Source: Bog-473 sp963744935 (GTDB taxonomy: Bacteria > Actinomycetota > Acidimicrobiia > Acidimicrobiales > RAAP-2). From it: 64,000 bases of DNA. The notes under the pieces are model-generated. The model was given only the letters and a program-made list of their open reading frames with translations. It did no database searches and was not told the origin of the DNA. How positions within the stretch are numbered: position 1 is the stretch's first letter; each line of letters starts with the position of its first letter. Made by a program: the position numbers and the translations under genes. Where the stretch lies: assembly GCA_963744935.1 (NCBI GenBank), contig CAVUVM010000002.1, positions 1 through 64,000 of the forward strand, read 5' to 3'. This document shows, piece by piece, positions 52,453-61,022 of this stretch.

Positions 52453-53829
52453 ATGACTGGTCCTGCGTCACCAACGCCAGGGGTTCCGAGCGACCCGAAG
52501 GAACTTCTCAAATCCCGGAGCTACGTGGCGTTGCTCCTTTTCGGTGCTCTCATCGGGGTGCCTATTGCTTTGGTCGCCTACTTCTTCCTCAAGGGAGTCA
52601 GCGTCGTCCAGAGCAACGTGTTTACGACCCTGCCTCAAGACCTCGGGTTTCATGGCGAGCCGATCTGGTGGCCAGTCATTCCGCTCGCGGTGAGTGGTCT
52701 GCTGGTGGGTCTTTCCATCGAATACTTGCCCGGGACTTCGGGCCACAAGCCTGCCGAGGGCTTCAAGGCCGCTGGCGCGGTTGCTGCGATTGACCTCCCC
52801 GGCATTGTGATTGCCGCATTCGTCACACTGAGCTTGGGGGTTGTTCTGGGGCCTGAGGCACCCTTGATCGCCATCGGCAGCGGCATGGGCGTCCTGGCGA
52901 TACACCTGGTCAGGCGAGACGCACCAGCCTCAGCCATCGCAGTCATCGGGGCCGCTGGGAGTTTCGCCGCCATCGCCACCCTCTTGGGCTCGCCCATAGT
53001 CGGGGCCTTTCTCCTCATGGAGGCAGCCGGGCTGGCAGGCCCGTTGCTGGGCGTCATTTTGCTCCCTGGCCTGCTCGCAGCGGGCATCGGATCGCTGATC
53101 TTTATCGGCCTGGACCGCTGGACCGGCTACGGAACTTTTGCCCTGGCTATCCCTAATATTCCACCCTTCAAGACTCCCGATGGCGCCGAGTTGTTATGGG
53201 CCATCGGCATCGGTCTGGCGGCGGCTGTCGTGGGCGCGGGCATCCGTCGATTGGGCCTCTTCCTCCAACCCTCCATTGAGAAGAGCAAGGTTCTGCTCAC
53301 CTCCCTCGCCGGGCTCGCCATTGCTGGGTGTGCCATCGCATTCGCCGAAGCATCAGGGAGAAGTTCCTCCTATGTGCTGTTCTCGGGCCAAGACATGTTG
53401 CCGTCGCTGATCCAACACGCCGCCGGTTGGACGGTAGGAGCGCTGCTCCTCCTTGTCGTCTTCAAAGGACTGGCCTACGGCACCTCGCTGAGCTGCTTCC
53501 GCGGAGGCCCCACCTTCCCCGGCATGTTCATCGGTGCGGCCGGTGGTATTGCCCTTTCCCATCTCCCGGGCTTGCCGATGATTGCGGGCGTGGCGATGGG
53601 TATCGGGGCGATGACTGTCGCCATGCTTGGACTGCCGCTGACCTCGGTTCTGCTCGCCAGCCTCTTCCTTGAGGCCGACGCCGTTTCATTGATGCCGCTG
53701 GTGATCGTTGCCGTCGTAGTTTCCTACGTTGCAAGCGCACGACTCGCGCCTGCCCAACCAGCGACGGAGCCCGAATCATCCCCATCTCCCACTGCGGGTG
53801 CGGCTGCGGCTGCGGCTGCCGCCACTTGA
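52453..53829 (+). CDS. ClC-family chloride channel/transporter
   Basis: 458 residues, about ten to twelve helices. The gating glutamate is in SLGVVLGPEAPLIAIGSGMG (family motif GxEGP), the second pore motif is FRGGPTFPGMFIGAAGG, and the C-terminal helix ends before an Ala-rich tail (ATEPESSPSPTAGAAAAAAA). No CBS domain is present. Such proteins exchange or conduct chloride or fluoride-like anions and help acid tolerance. The ATG at 52453 is preceded by a weak site. It stands alone. Confidence 0.9.
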   Translation: MTGPASPTPGVPSDPKELLKSRSYVALLLFGALIGVPIALVAYFFLKGVSVVQSNVFTTLPQDLGFHGEPIWWPVIPLAVSGLLVGLSIEYLPGTSGHKPAEGFKAAGAVAAIDLPGIVIAAFVTLSLGVVLGPEAPLIAIGSGMGVLAIHLVRRDAPASAIAVIGAAGSFAAIATLLGSPIVGAFLLMEAAGLAGPLLGVILLPGLLAAGIGSLIFIGLDRWTGYGTFALAIPNIPPFKTPDGAELLWAIGIGLAAAVVGAGIRRLGLFLQPSIEKSKVLLTSLAGLAIAGCAIAFAEASGRSSSYVLFSGQDMLPSLIQHAAGWTVGALLLLVVFKGLAYGTSLSCFRGGPTFPGMFIGAAGGIALSHLPGLPMIAGVAMGIGAMTVAMLGLPLTSVLLASLFLEADAVSLMPLVIVAVVVSYVASARLAPAQPATEPESSPSPTAGAAAAAAAAT

Positions 53830-53966
53830 TGGCTCCTCAGATCCGCTCGTAGCCCTGGAATCAGGGTGCTGGCATGAAGGCGACCGGGATGCTGCCCTCC
53901 TTGGGCGATCTCGGAGACTGCGTAACACTTGATTGTGATGGCACCGGTGGAGAGGCGTGAGAGCGC

Positions 53967-54844
53967 GTGCTGACCGCCACCTTGTATCGCTTCCGGTCCA
54001 CCTTCCGCCGACGCCTTGGTGGCTATCTGGCCATCGCCCTCCTCATCGGGTTGATCGGCGGCATCGCAATGGGGTCGATTGCGGCGGCCCGACGGACCCA
54101 GTCGTCGTACCCGGCCTTTCTCAAGAGTACGAATGCGTCGGAACTCACGATGTCAACGTACGGAGTCACGAACAACGCGGCGGCCAACAACTACTCGCCG
54201 CGGCTGTCGCGGGTGATCGCGCATCTTCCCGCGGTCAAGCTGGTCGAGAGTTGGGTGGGCGTAGCGGTCTTGCCGCTGGAGCACGACGGGGCGCCGAATC
54301 TGAATCCCTCTCTCAATCCGGCCGGCAGCGTCGACGGCCTCTATTTCGACGAGGACCGTGCGACCCCCGTGGTCGGTCGGATGGCGGACCCAGGTCGGGC
54401 CGACGAGTTCGTCACCACCGCCCTGGGGGCCCGCACCATGGGCTGGCACGTGGATCAGATCATCCCCATGGGGCTCTATTCATCAAACCAGTTCGGCCAG
54501 CCGGGCTTTGGCACGCCAGCTGTGGCACCGCTGCGCAGGATCGACATGAAACTGGTCGGACTCGTGGTCTTCAACAACCAAGTGATCGAGGACGATGCGG
54601 ACCGCCTCCCCACCGACGTCGTGTTCACCCCCCCGCCATAGTCGGGTTGCCAGTCGGCATTGCTGCCGGACGGCAACTGTGGACCCTCTTCGCCCAGAGC
54701 ATCGACGCCGTACCCCAGCCCACGGTGCCCGCCTCTTTGTTCTTGCTCGCGGCCGGCGTGCTGATCCTCGCCAATCTCGTCGCCGTCATCCCGGCGCGCA
54801 TTGCCGCCCGCACCCCGGCCGCCCTCGTCTTGCGAGCCGAGTGA
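53967..54844 (+). pseudogene. Large FtsX-type ABC permease, internally deleted
   Basis: The N-terminal ~224 residues (from GTG 53967) are the first helix and the first extracytoplasmic domain of a large permease (FRSTFRRRLGGYLAIALLIG, LIGGIAMGSIAAARRTQSSY, GRADEFVTTALGARTMGWHV). This reads to a stop at 54641. The frame changes to GLPVGIAAGRQLWTLFAQSI and PTVPASLFLLAAGVLILANL, ending IAARTPAALVLRAE at 54844, which is the extreme C-terminus. Family members have about 850 residues, so some 500 residues are missing. The deletion sits 220 bases before integration-site copy C. Confidence 0.75.
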
Positions 54845-54980
54845 CGAGCGAATCGGAGGCTTGAAGGGATTCGGCTGGCATCGGTCCCGAGCCCGGCGCC
54901 GCATTCTCGGACCAGGCTCCCGCAGCGGGCCACGTCCGCAGCGGGCCGACTTTGCGATCGTTGGACTGGTTCTCGGAAGA

Positions 54981-55001
54981 TCGCACCAAGACTCGCACCA
55001 A
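54981..55001. repeat. Two TCGCACCAA direct repeats upstream of copy C
   Basis: TCGCACCAA at 54981-54989 and 54993-55001. Spaced 12 bases apart and about 60 bases before the core of copy C, they resemble integrase arm sites and differ from those of copies A and B. Confidence 0.4.
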
Positions 55002-55021
55002 ATCCCTTGTTAGCGTTGAAA
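54998..55021 (-). repeat. 24-base fragment matching cspA coding sequence
   Basis: The minus strand reads TTTCAACGC, A or G variant, AACAAGGGATTTGG. It is identical to the cspA segment at 57403-57426 at 23 of 24 positions and would encode FNA(N/D)KGFG. The similarity does not extend further on either side. Confidence 0.5.
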
Positions 55022-55060
55022 CACTGGCAGCTGACCTCTACTTCCGCAGGGCCTGGGTCA

Positions 55061-55119
55061 GTTCGATTCCCGCCACCTCCAACGGCGCTCACGCGCCAAC
55101 CGTGAGCGCCGTTGGGGTG
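55061..55119 (+). repeat. Integration-site copy C: RNA-gene 3' end plus hairpin
   Basis: Same 3' end (TTCGATTCCCGCCACC, then TCCAA) ending at 55082. A clean 11-bp hairpin follows (CGGCGCTCACG/CGTGAGCGCCG, about 55083-55111), then GTTGGGGTG (one base different from copies A and B). The hairpin may be the original RNA gene terminator. No 5' half of the RNA gene is present. Confidence 0.65.
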
Positions 55120-55149
55120 CATTGCACCATTCGTGCCAAGCCGCCGATA

Positions 55150-55608
55150 TCACGAATGGGCCGGTACCGGAAAAGATCGCCAAACTCTTTCCGGGCGGAC
55201 TGCTGGCTCCGTCGCACGATCGTGTGGGGCGTCGATCTGGAGCATGGACCGGTACAACATGTGGCTCACGTTCTCGAGCTCAGCCATAACACGACGTATG
55301 TAGCGGTCGGAGCCCACGGGCCACAAGAGAGAGCGCGGGCAGATCCCTACTTCGGACTCAGTCTTCGACCACCCGCTGAATTCGAGGATGAGGGGCACGG
55401 GACGACCAGAGGTCCACACGACACCACGCACCTCGTACGCGAGGGTCGAGCCGGCAGCGTCCGACGCGAGCCAGAAGCCGGGGCTCACACGAACCGTCCG
55501 TGAGGACCAAGGCATGCGCTCCAGTCCGCGGTGCCACCGCTCCGCGATATCCGCCAGGTTGCCGGGGTGAAGGTCAAGGCGCTTCGAGAGATACGCGGAC
55601 TCCAACAT
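55150..55608 (-). CDS. Hypothetical 152-residue protein
   Basis: From ATG 55608 after AGAGGAGGAGCA, a strong ribosome site. The product begins MLESAYLSKRLDLHPGNLAD, then WHRGLERMPWSSRTVRVSPG, VPLILEFSGWSKTESEVGIC and DRYIRRVMAELENVSHMLYR. It is soluble, with mixed alpha/beta composition and no signal. I do not recognise a family. The coherent composition and good start support a real gene. It stands between the integration-site copy and the Crp-type regulator. Confidence 0.6.
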   Translation of the reverse strand: MLESAYLSKRLDLHPGNLADIAERWHRGLERMPWSSRTVRVSPGFWLASDAAGSTLAYEVRGVVWTSGRPVPLILEFSGWSKTESEVGICPRSLLWPVGSDRYIRRVMAELENVSHMLYRSMLQIDAPHDRATEPAVRPERVWRSFPVPAHS

Positions 55609-55996
55609 TGCTCCTCCTCTGCGGTTCCTCTGCACGTTCGCTCCGGTTCGAACGGCCGTGCAACAACGATTGAGACTTCGGGTTCATCGTGCGCCTCCGG
55701 ATCAAGCCTGTCTGTCGCCGAGGCGACGCTCGCTGTGTAACCCAGCCGACACTCGCGAGCGCCCAGAGCAGTGCTCCGTCAGCAGTGGTGCCGGAGCGTG
55801 TGACCCTGGAGCGTGTGGCCCTGGACGGCGTGCCCTGGGCTCTCGTTCATCGCCCGACCAATTCGAGCTGGCAAACCTGCCGCCCGCCGGCGACCGCCTG
55901 TTGGGCCCCAGTGCCACTGCCTGCCTACATGGCCAGAGTTTGATCCTTGGCAAAATCTCGAGGACGCCCAGGCCTGGGCGATGAAAAGATGCCTTC
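55609..55996. other. Spacer with a short tandem repeat
   Basis: About 390 bases between divergent genes. A 15-base tandem duplication (55794-55808 and 55809-55823, GAGCGTGTGRCCCTG) is the only structure noted. The forward frame across it (PERVTLERVALDGVPWALVH) looks protein-like but has no start with a ribosome site; a decayed gene is possible. Confidence 0.4.
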
Positions 55997-56659
55997 GTGG
56001 AATGGCCACTTCTCGCCCAGCTCCCCGACGCCGAGCGCCGTCGATTCCTGGCCAACTGCCGCCGCGAGCGCTTCGCTAAGGGAGACATCGTCTTTCATGC
56101 TGGTGACCCGGCCGCCTCCCTCCACCTCGTGGCGAAGGGGCGGCTGGCCGTCTGGTCGTTCAGCGAGGGCGGGGACGCCACCATGCTCCGCCTCATCGGT
56201 CCGGGCGGTGTGGTCGGGGAGCTGGCCCTCTTGGAAGAAGGTGAGCAACGCTCAGCTACCGTGCGGGCGCTCGAGGCCTCTGAGACTCTCTCGGTCCGAC
56301 GAAGCGACTTCGACCGGCTCCGAACCGAGCAGCCTTCGGTCGACCGAGTCCTCTTGGCCGCCGTTGCCTCTGAACTTCGGAGGACCTCGGACCTTCTCAT
56401 GGAGATGCTCTTCGTACCCGCCGAGACCCGGGTGCTGCGGCGCCTCATCTCGGTCGCAGCACTCTGGGAGAACGGAGTTCCTCTGCCGATCACCCAGCAG
56501 GAGCTCGCTGGGCTCGCCGGCACGACGCGAGCGACGGCGAACCGCGCCCTACGCCAGGCGGCCCAGGATGGCTTCGTCACCCTCAGGCGTGGTTCGGTCG
56601 AGCTTCTCGACGCAGAGGGGCTTTCGAGGTCGGCCCATGTCCGCGAGCATGGCGGATAG
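55997..56659 (+). CDS. Crp/Fnr-family transcriptional regulator
   Basis: 220 residues from GTG 55997. The cyclic-nucleotide-binding-type beta-barrel (RFAKGDIVFHAGDPAASLHL, GPGGVVGELALLEEGEQRSA) lies in the first 110 residues. A dimer helix and a winged HTH follow (LPITQQELAGLAGTTRATAN, RALRQAAQDGFVTLRRGSVE). No Cys cluster for an Fe-S centre is visible, so an FNR-type oxygen sensor is unlikely. The effector is unknown. It has no obvious operon partner. Confidence 0.92.
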   Translation: MEWPLLAQLPDAERRRFLANCRRERFAKGDIVFHAGDPAASLHLVAKGRLAVWSFSEGGDATMLRLIGPGGVVGELALLEEGEQRSATVRALEASETLSVRRSDFDRLRTEQPSVDRVLLAAVASELRRTSDLLMEMLFVPAETRVLRRLISVAALWENGVPLPITQQELAGLAGTTRATANRALRQAAQDGFVTLRRGSVELLDAEGLSRSAHVREHGG

Positions 56660-57194
56660 CCGATGGTCCTCCAGCCACAGGCCGGTCGTCAGGTCGATCT
56701 CCAGGGGATTCTGCGCGGAGCCCCGATAAGCCGTTCGGCGTCCCTCCGTCCGCAGGCGATCGCCTCCGAGATGAATTCCCAACTGAAGCAGAGATAGCCG
56801 AGGAGCTCTCCGGGCCGCTGGCGCTGGGAGGTCAGGGGCCCGAGGGCGGGTAGCCGCCGAGCGATCGCATGAAACGGAGCACGCCCGACCGCCAGGTCGA
56901 GGCGGCGACTTCGCTGAGCGAATCGTTCTGCGGGCTCACAACGCAAAATTCGACCACTCGTTGCAGCGACCCCGCAGCCGATCGGCCCGAGACGGGGGTC
57001 CGGCCAGCAGCTGGCGACCTGGGCGCCGCCGCGGCGCGACAGCAAATCTTCCAGAACGAGATCGCGGCGCTGCAGGCCTGGGTGACGCAGCCCGGCATTC
57101 GGGATGTACTCGTGAACGGCGCTCTCAACTTCTGATCGGGAGCTCCGACTTCTGAACGGGAACTCCGGCTCGCACCGAACCATGTTCGCTCGTG
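56660..57194. other. Spacer with one doubtful forward gene
   Basis: About 535 bases. A frame from ATG 56869 to 57135 ends RQQIFQNEIAALQAWVTQPG, then IRDVLVNGALNF, a protein-like tail, but its first half is low-complexity and it has no good ribosome site. It may be the remnant of a gene. Nothing else is recognisable before the hairpin at 57195. Confidence 0.35.
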
Positions 57195-57234
57195 GAAACG
57201 CGGGAGTGTTGAGCTTCCAACACTCCCGCGTTTC
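57195..57234. terminator. Perfect 17-bp stem-loop downstream of cspA
   Basis: The arm 57195-57211 (GAAACGCGGGAGTGTTG) pairs exactly with 57218-57234 across a 6-base loop. It starts 12 bases beyond the cspA stop, on the side where that gene ends, and is the strongest hairpin in the window. Terminator and mRNA-stabilising roles both fit; it may work in both directions. Confidence 0.75.
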
Positions 57235-57245
57235 TCAACGAACGG

Positions 57246-57449
57246 CTACAGGACCCGCACGTTCTGCGCCTCGGGGCCCTTTCGCCCCTCAGCGACGTCG
57301 AACTCGACCTGCTGCCCTTCTTCGAGGGACTTGTACCCGTCACCACTGATGTTCGAGTAGTGGACGAACACGTCCTTGTCGTCATCAGGCTGGCTGATGA
57401 AGCCAAATCCCTTGTCAGCGTTGAAAAATTTTACTGTTCCGGTTGCCAT
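57246..57449 (-). CDS. cspA: Cold-shock protein CspA family
   Basis: 67 residues, a single OB-fold. RNP1-like KGFGFI and RNP2-like VFVHYS motifs are present (MATGTVKFFNADKGFGFISQ, DVFVHYSNISGDGYKSLEEG). It binds single-stranded nucleic acid and melts mRNA structure in the cold. The A/T-rich 5' coding region (AAAATTTTTCAA) contrasts with the GC-rich surroundings. The perfect hairpin lies just after its stop. Confidence 0.96.
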   Translation of the reverse strand: MATGTVKFFNADKGFGFISQPDDDKDVFVHYSNISGDGYKSLEEGQQVEFDVAEGRKGPEAQNVRVL

Positions 57450-57582
57450 AACTGTCTCTTTACCTTCATTTCCTTGCTCTATTGCGCCGATGCGCTCTTG
57501 TTGCGCCGTTCATCGAACGGCTGCGAATGTTCTGTTCCCTGCTCTCCCCCGGGATGCGGGCTCGTCCTCGTCCAGGGCCGAA

Positions 57583-58584
57583 TCAGTCGGTCGAAACCTC
57601 AGCTCGCTCGTCCGAGCTGCTCGGGGCACCCGTCAGAACACACCGACGCCGGTCCAGCAACGCAGTGGTGGGCCGCTTGACCTGCGAGGCCCAGCCCAGC
57701 CCCTCGAACAGTCGCAGGACAGAAGCCGATGGATCGAGTTGGCCACGGTCACAGCCGTGGCGCGCCAGGGCAGGGAAGGCATGGTGCGAGTTATGCCAGG
57801 ACTCACCAAAACTCACGACGCTCAGCCATGCGATGTTCCCGCTGTGGTCGCCGCTCTGGTACGGGTGCTTGCCGAACATGTGCCCAAACGAGTTGACGCT
57901 CCACGTCACGTGGTGCAAGAGCGCGATACGTACGAGCCCAGCCCAAACCAATGCGAGCGCCGCACCGACGATGGATCCAGTGATGACCCAACCGATGGCA
58001 AACGGCAGCGCAAGCGAAAGCACCATCCAAAGGGGGGCGAGGTTCGAGATCATCACCACGTCGCGGTCGCCGAGCAGATCTCGGCTCCAGCGCTTCGGGT
58101 TGGACTGCGGGGCCGTGAAGAGCCATCCGACGTGAGCGTGGAAGAGTCCCCGAAGCCGAAGAAAGCCACCGTGGTCGACGGTCCATGGTGAATGGGGGTC
58201 ACCCACTTGGTCGGCGTACACGTGGTGACGGCGGTGATGGGAAACCCAGCTGATCAGCGAACCCTCTGCGGCCAACGAACCAGCGACGCCGAGGGCGATT
58301 CGGAGAGGCCGTCGCGCCCGGAAGCTCCGGTGAGTGAAGAGGCGGTGGAATCCAAGCGAGATGCCCAGACCCGTGATCACATACAGCGTGGCACCCAGAA
58401 CGAGGTCGAACCAGCCGATTCCGTGATGCCAGAAGATCCAGATGGCGAAGGCGAGGACGGCAAGGGGGAGAACCACGACCACTACCGTGATGATCTGATT
58501 CCACCATCGCTCCGGCGACGTGGGCTCGCAACCCTCCTCCGCGCCGAACTCCGGTTCGGCCTCCGCGAGGCCGCCCGCTGTCAC
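57583..58584 (-). CDS. Membrane fatty-acid desaturase (acyl-CoA delta-9 type)
   Basis: 333 residues. Three His boxes of the family: HRLFTH near 80, HRRHH near 117 and HNSHH near 270, which ligate the di-iron centre. About four helices are seen (IITVVVVVLPLAVLAFAIWI; FDLVLGATLYVITGLGISLG; PLWMVLSLALPFAIGWVITG; GAALALVWAGLVRIALLHHV). It introduces double bonds into membrane acyl chains, a classic cold response. The GTG start overlaps the upstream csp gene by 4 bases (GTGA), so the two are coupled. Confidence 0.93.
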   Translation of the reverse strand: MTAGGLAEAEPEFGAEEGCEPTSPERWWNQIITVVVVVLPLAVLAFAIWIFWHHGIGWFDLVLGATLYVITGLGISLGFHRLFTHRSFRARRPLRIALGVAGSLAAEGSLISWVSHHRRHHVYADQVGDPHSPWTVDHGGFLRLRGLFHAHVGWLFTAPQSNPKRWSRDLLGDRDVVMISNLAPLWMVLSLALPFAIGWVITGSIVGAALALVWAGLVRIALLHHVTWSVNSFGHMFGKHPYQSGDHSGNIAWLSVVSFGESWHNSHHAFPALARHGCDRGQLDPSASVLRLFEGLGWASQVKRPTTALLDRRRCVLTGAPSSSDERAEVSTD

Positions 58585-58787
58585 GAAGCCACCTTTTGCG
58601 CCATCGTGACGTTGCGGGCTTCTTGGCCACGCCGACCCGCGGCGAGCTCGAAGACGACCCGGTCACCCTTTCGGAGGAAGGCTCGTCTGGATCCGCGTCC
58701 GGGCAGCTTGGAGTGATGCACGTAGACATCGCTGCCATCAGGGGCGGCGAGAAAGCCATAGCCGCGCTTGGCGTCGAAGAACTTCAC
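58581..58787 (-). CDS. Second cold-shock protein, unusual start
   Basis: At least 68 residues. RNP1-like KRGYGFLAAP and RNP2-like VYVHHSKL motifs are present, with a basic tail RRGQEARNVTMAQKVAS. GTG 58787 begins at the conserved VKFF, but the family's usual (N)GTVKFF is preserved upstream in the same frame (LNGTV, with CTG at 58799). Translation may therefore start at CTG 58799 or another non-standard codon before it, possibly coupled to the helicase stop at 58816. It is coupled to the desaturase downstream. Confidence 0.85.
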   Translation of the reverse strand: MKFFDAKRGYGFLAAPDGSDVYVHHSKLPGRGSRRAFLRKGDRVVFELAAGRRGQEARNVTMAQKVAS

Positions 58788-58815
58788 CGTCCCGTTCAGC
58801 CGCGAGTCGATCCTG

Positions 58816-60067
58816 TCAAGGCGGGCCGATCGCTCGGAGTTCGCCGTGTGGACGGGTCGATCGACACTCGGAGCGTCCGTCGATCGGCGAGGAACTGCGC
58901 GTGGCCGCCGCCCCGAAAGGCTCGGTCAACTTCGTCGGGAATCCGAGCTCCCGCTGCAGCGCCCGTACCTCGGCTTGCTGCTCGTCGGGCACCAAGGACA
59001 CGACGGTTCCCGTGTTCCCAGCCCGGCCGGTGCGACCCGACCGGTGCACGTAGCCCTCAGCGCCACCCGGCGGGTCGAAATGCACGACGCAGGGGACGTC
59101 ATCGACGTGGATCCCCCGTGCGACGACGTCGGTGGCCACCAGGGCGTGGGTCTGCCCACTGGCGAAGGAGGCAAGTGCTCGGGTTCGCTGGCCTTGTGAC
59201 CGGTCTCCGTGAATCGGGGCCGACCTGACACCGGCCGCTCCCAGCTGGCGCGCCACTCGGTCAGCAGCGCGCTTGGTCCGGCAGAACACGAAGGCCTGCC
59301 CGTGGTGTGCGATCAGTTCGGCGGTGAGTTTCACCCGATCGGCGCGCGGCACACGCCAGAAGTGGTGCGCGACATCATCCGCTTGTGATGGTTCGGCATC
59401 AATCTGGTAGCGCGCCGGCTCGCGCTGGTAACGGCGGCTGATCGTCTCCACCTCTTTCCCCATGGTCGCGGAGAACAAGAGGACCTGGCGCTCTTGCTGA
59501 GTCTGGTCGATCAAACGGCATACGGGACGGATAAACCCCATGTCCACCATGCGATCCGCCTCGTCGAGCACGACGGTGTGAACCTCGCTCAGGTTCACGT
59601 CGCGTCGTGCGATCAGATCCTCGAGTCGCCCCGGGCAGGCCACGACGATATCGGCGCCACGTCGCAGCGCCCGCCGCTGAGGCTCGTAGCCCATGCCTCC
59701 ATAGAGGGCGACGACCCGCTTGGCCCGCGAGCCCATGAGGCTGGCCAGTACCTCTCGCACCTGCTCCGCCAGCTCGCGAGTCGGCACCAGGACGAGCGCT
59801 CTCGGGCAGCCCGGGCCTGGAGCCGGTGGTCTTGATCACGAGCGGCACGCCGAAGGCGAGCGTCTTGCCCGATCCGGTGGGGGCCTGCCCGCAGATGTCG
59901 CGCCCGGAAAGTGCGTCGGGAATGGTCGCCACCTGAATCGGCAGCGGGGTGGTAATGCCGAGGTCGTCGAGGCGCTCAAAAATGGGCGCGCCAACCCCGA
60001 GGTCGAGGAAAGACGAAATGTCGATAGCTCCGTTCGAGTTGAAGAAAAGGCCAACTCGGGGTGTCAA
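58816..60067 (-). pseudogene. DEAD-box RNA helicase, one frameshift
   Basis: The N-terminal part has the Q motif region (FLDLGVGAPIFERLDDLGIT), GRDICGQAPTGSGKTLAFGV (motif I) and PLVIKTTGSRPG. One extra base in the CCCGGG run near 59813 shifts the frame. The rest continues with LVLVPTRELAEQVREVLASL (motif Ia), VACPGRLEDLI, VVLDEADRMVDMGF (DEAD, motif II), LLFSATMGKE (SAT), and the helicase C motifs AFVFCRTKRAADRVA, LVATDVVARGIHVDDVPCVV and HRSGRTGRAGNTG. Single-base correction gives a normal RhlE-like protein of about 415 residues. The start is uncertain: TTG 60067 is the nearest, and an upstream extension to 60169 is open. Confidence 0.8.
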
Positions 60068-60361
60068 TTCTCGAACGGGCCCACGCCAGCTAACTGCGAG
60101 GCGGTACCACCACGATATCACGACACGGGCGGACTTCTCGTCATGACCTGAGAAGCCACCTTCTTGCAACTAACTCCTCGGCAACGCCGACAGCCTCAAG
60201 AGTCGTTTGCGTGACGTAAAGGTGAACATGTCGACCTCATCGCATGGTCCACGCGGTCAGTTCGGCGAGAACGATGCCGCGGTTTTCGGCCCGAGGCCAA
60301 CAGAACGCAACGCAGCACACTCGAGCGTCTCTCGGCCTCGAAGTGCCGGAGTCCCGCGTCT

Positions 60362-60628
60362 TCAGACCCTGGCTCCATCCACATCGCTTTGGGTCACGCG
60401 AATCGTCCGCGGCCAACCCTGGGCAGCCGAAAGACGGACCCAATACGTGTCGCCGTCGAAGGAGATCCACGACACCGTCGGGACTGACCCTTCAGGTCCG
60501 GCGACCGCGAACGGATTGGACCGGCTCCGTGGGTTGACCCGGTAGCCGCGGATCGGGAGGTCGACCTCCGCGGTGCAGGTACCTCCCTGACCCCGAGCCC
60601 TCCACGACAACTTCGCCAGCTTCTTCAC
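60362..60628 (-). CDS. Hypothetical 88-residue protein
   Basis: From GTG 60628: MKKLAKLSWRARGQGGTCTA, then YRVNPRSRSNPFAVAGPEGS, PTVSWISFDGDTYWVRLSAA. Mixed beta-rich composition with Trp/Gly turns, and AGAAGGTTCC near the start. No family is recognised. It has a plausible start and no overlap with other genes. Confidence 0.45.
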   Translation of the reverse strand: MKKLAKLSWRARGQGGTCTAEVDLPIRGYRVNPRSRSNPFAVAGPEGSVPTVSWISFDGDTYWVRLSAAQGWPRTIRVTQSDVDGARV

Positions 60629-60893
60629 GGAACCTTCTTCCAGTACGGCACCGTTTCAGACGTTCGCTCTCGTCGGGACATCGACAGGACACAAAATCAA
60701 GGTCCCGGCCGTCGATCTTCCCCCGGGTGCGGCGCTCGGCCCCACTTGTGGTTGATTCAGAGGCTACTTGCTCCCTGCCGCCAACCGGGTGAGACGCCCG
60801 CAGACGAGCTGTTGATGGCGGCGAATGGGCCCGCCGGGATCACCGCACTGCCGGAGTTCGAAAGTCGGGATCGACCGGTTTACGCTGGCAACC

Positions 60894-61022
60894 ATGGCCG
60901 TCGACACGGAGCCCGGGGGCATCCTCTCCCACCTTCAGGGGGACGACATCCTGATCGAAGACGAGGGGCGGGCCGAACGCTCGCGGAGCAACGAGTCGAA
61001 CCGGGAGAGCATCGAATCATGA
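60894..61022 (+). CDS. Possible 42-residue leader ORF overlapping the DyP start
   Basis: MAVDTEPGGILSHLQGDDIL, ending IEDEGRAERSRSNESNRESI-ES: an acidic, hydrophilic short peptide that stops in the DyP ATG (4-base ATGA overlap). No ribosome site is clear for the upstream ATG. Translational coupling of a regulatory leader is possible, but chance is not excluded. Confidence 0.35.
   Translation: MAVDTEPGGILSHLQGDDILIEDEGRAERSRSNESNRESIES

Larger units (their letters stand above)
54845..55149. other. Intergenic region with integration-site copy C
   Basis: About 305 bases. It holds two TCGCACCAA direct repeats (54981-55001), a 24-base cspA-like fragment (54998-55021) and copy C (55061-55119). 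No gene is supportable. Confidence 0.6.
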
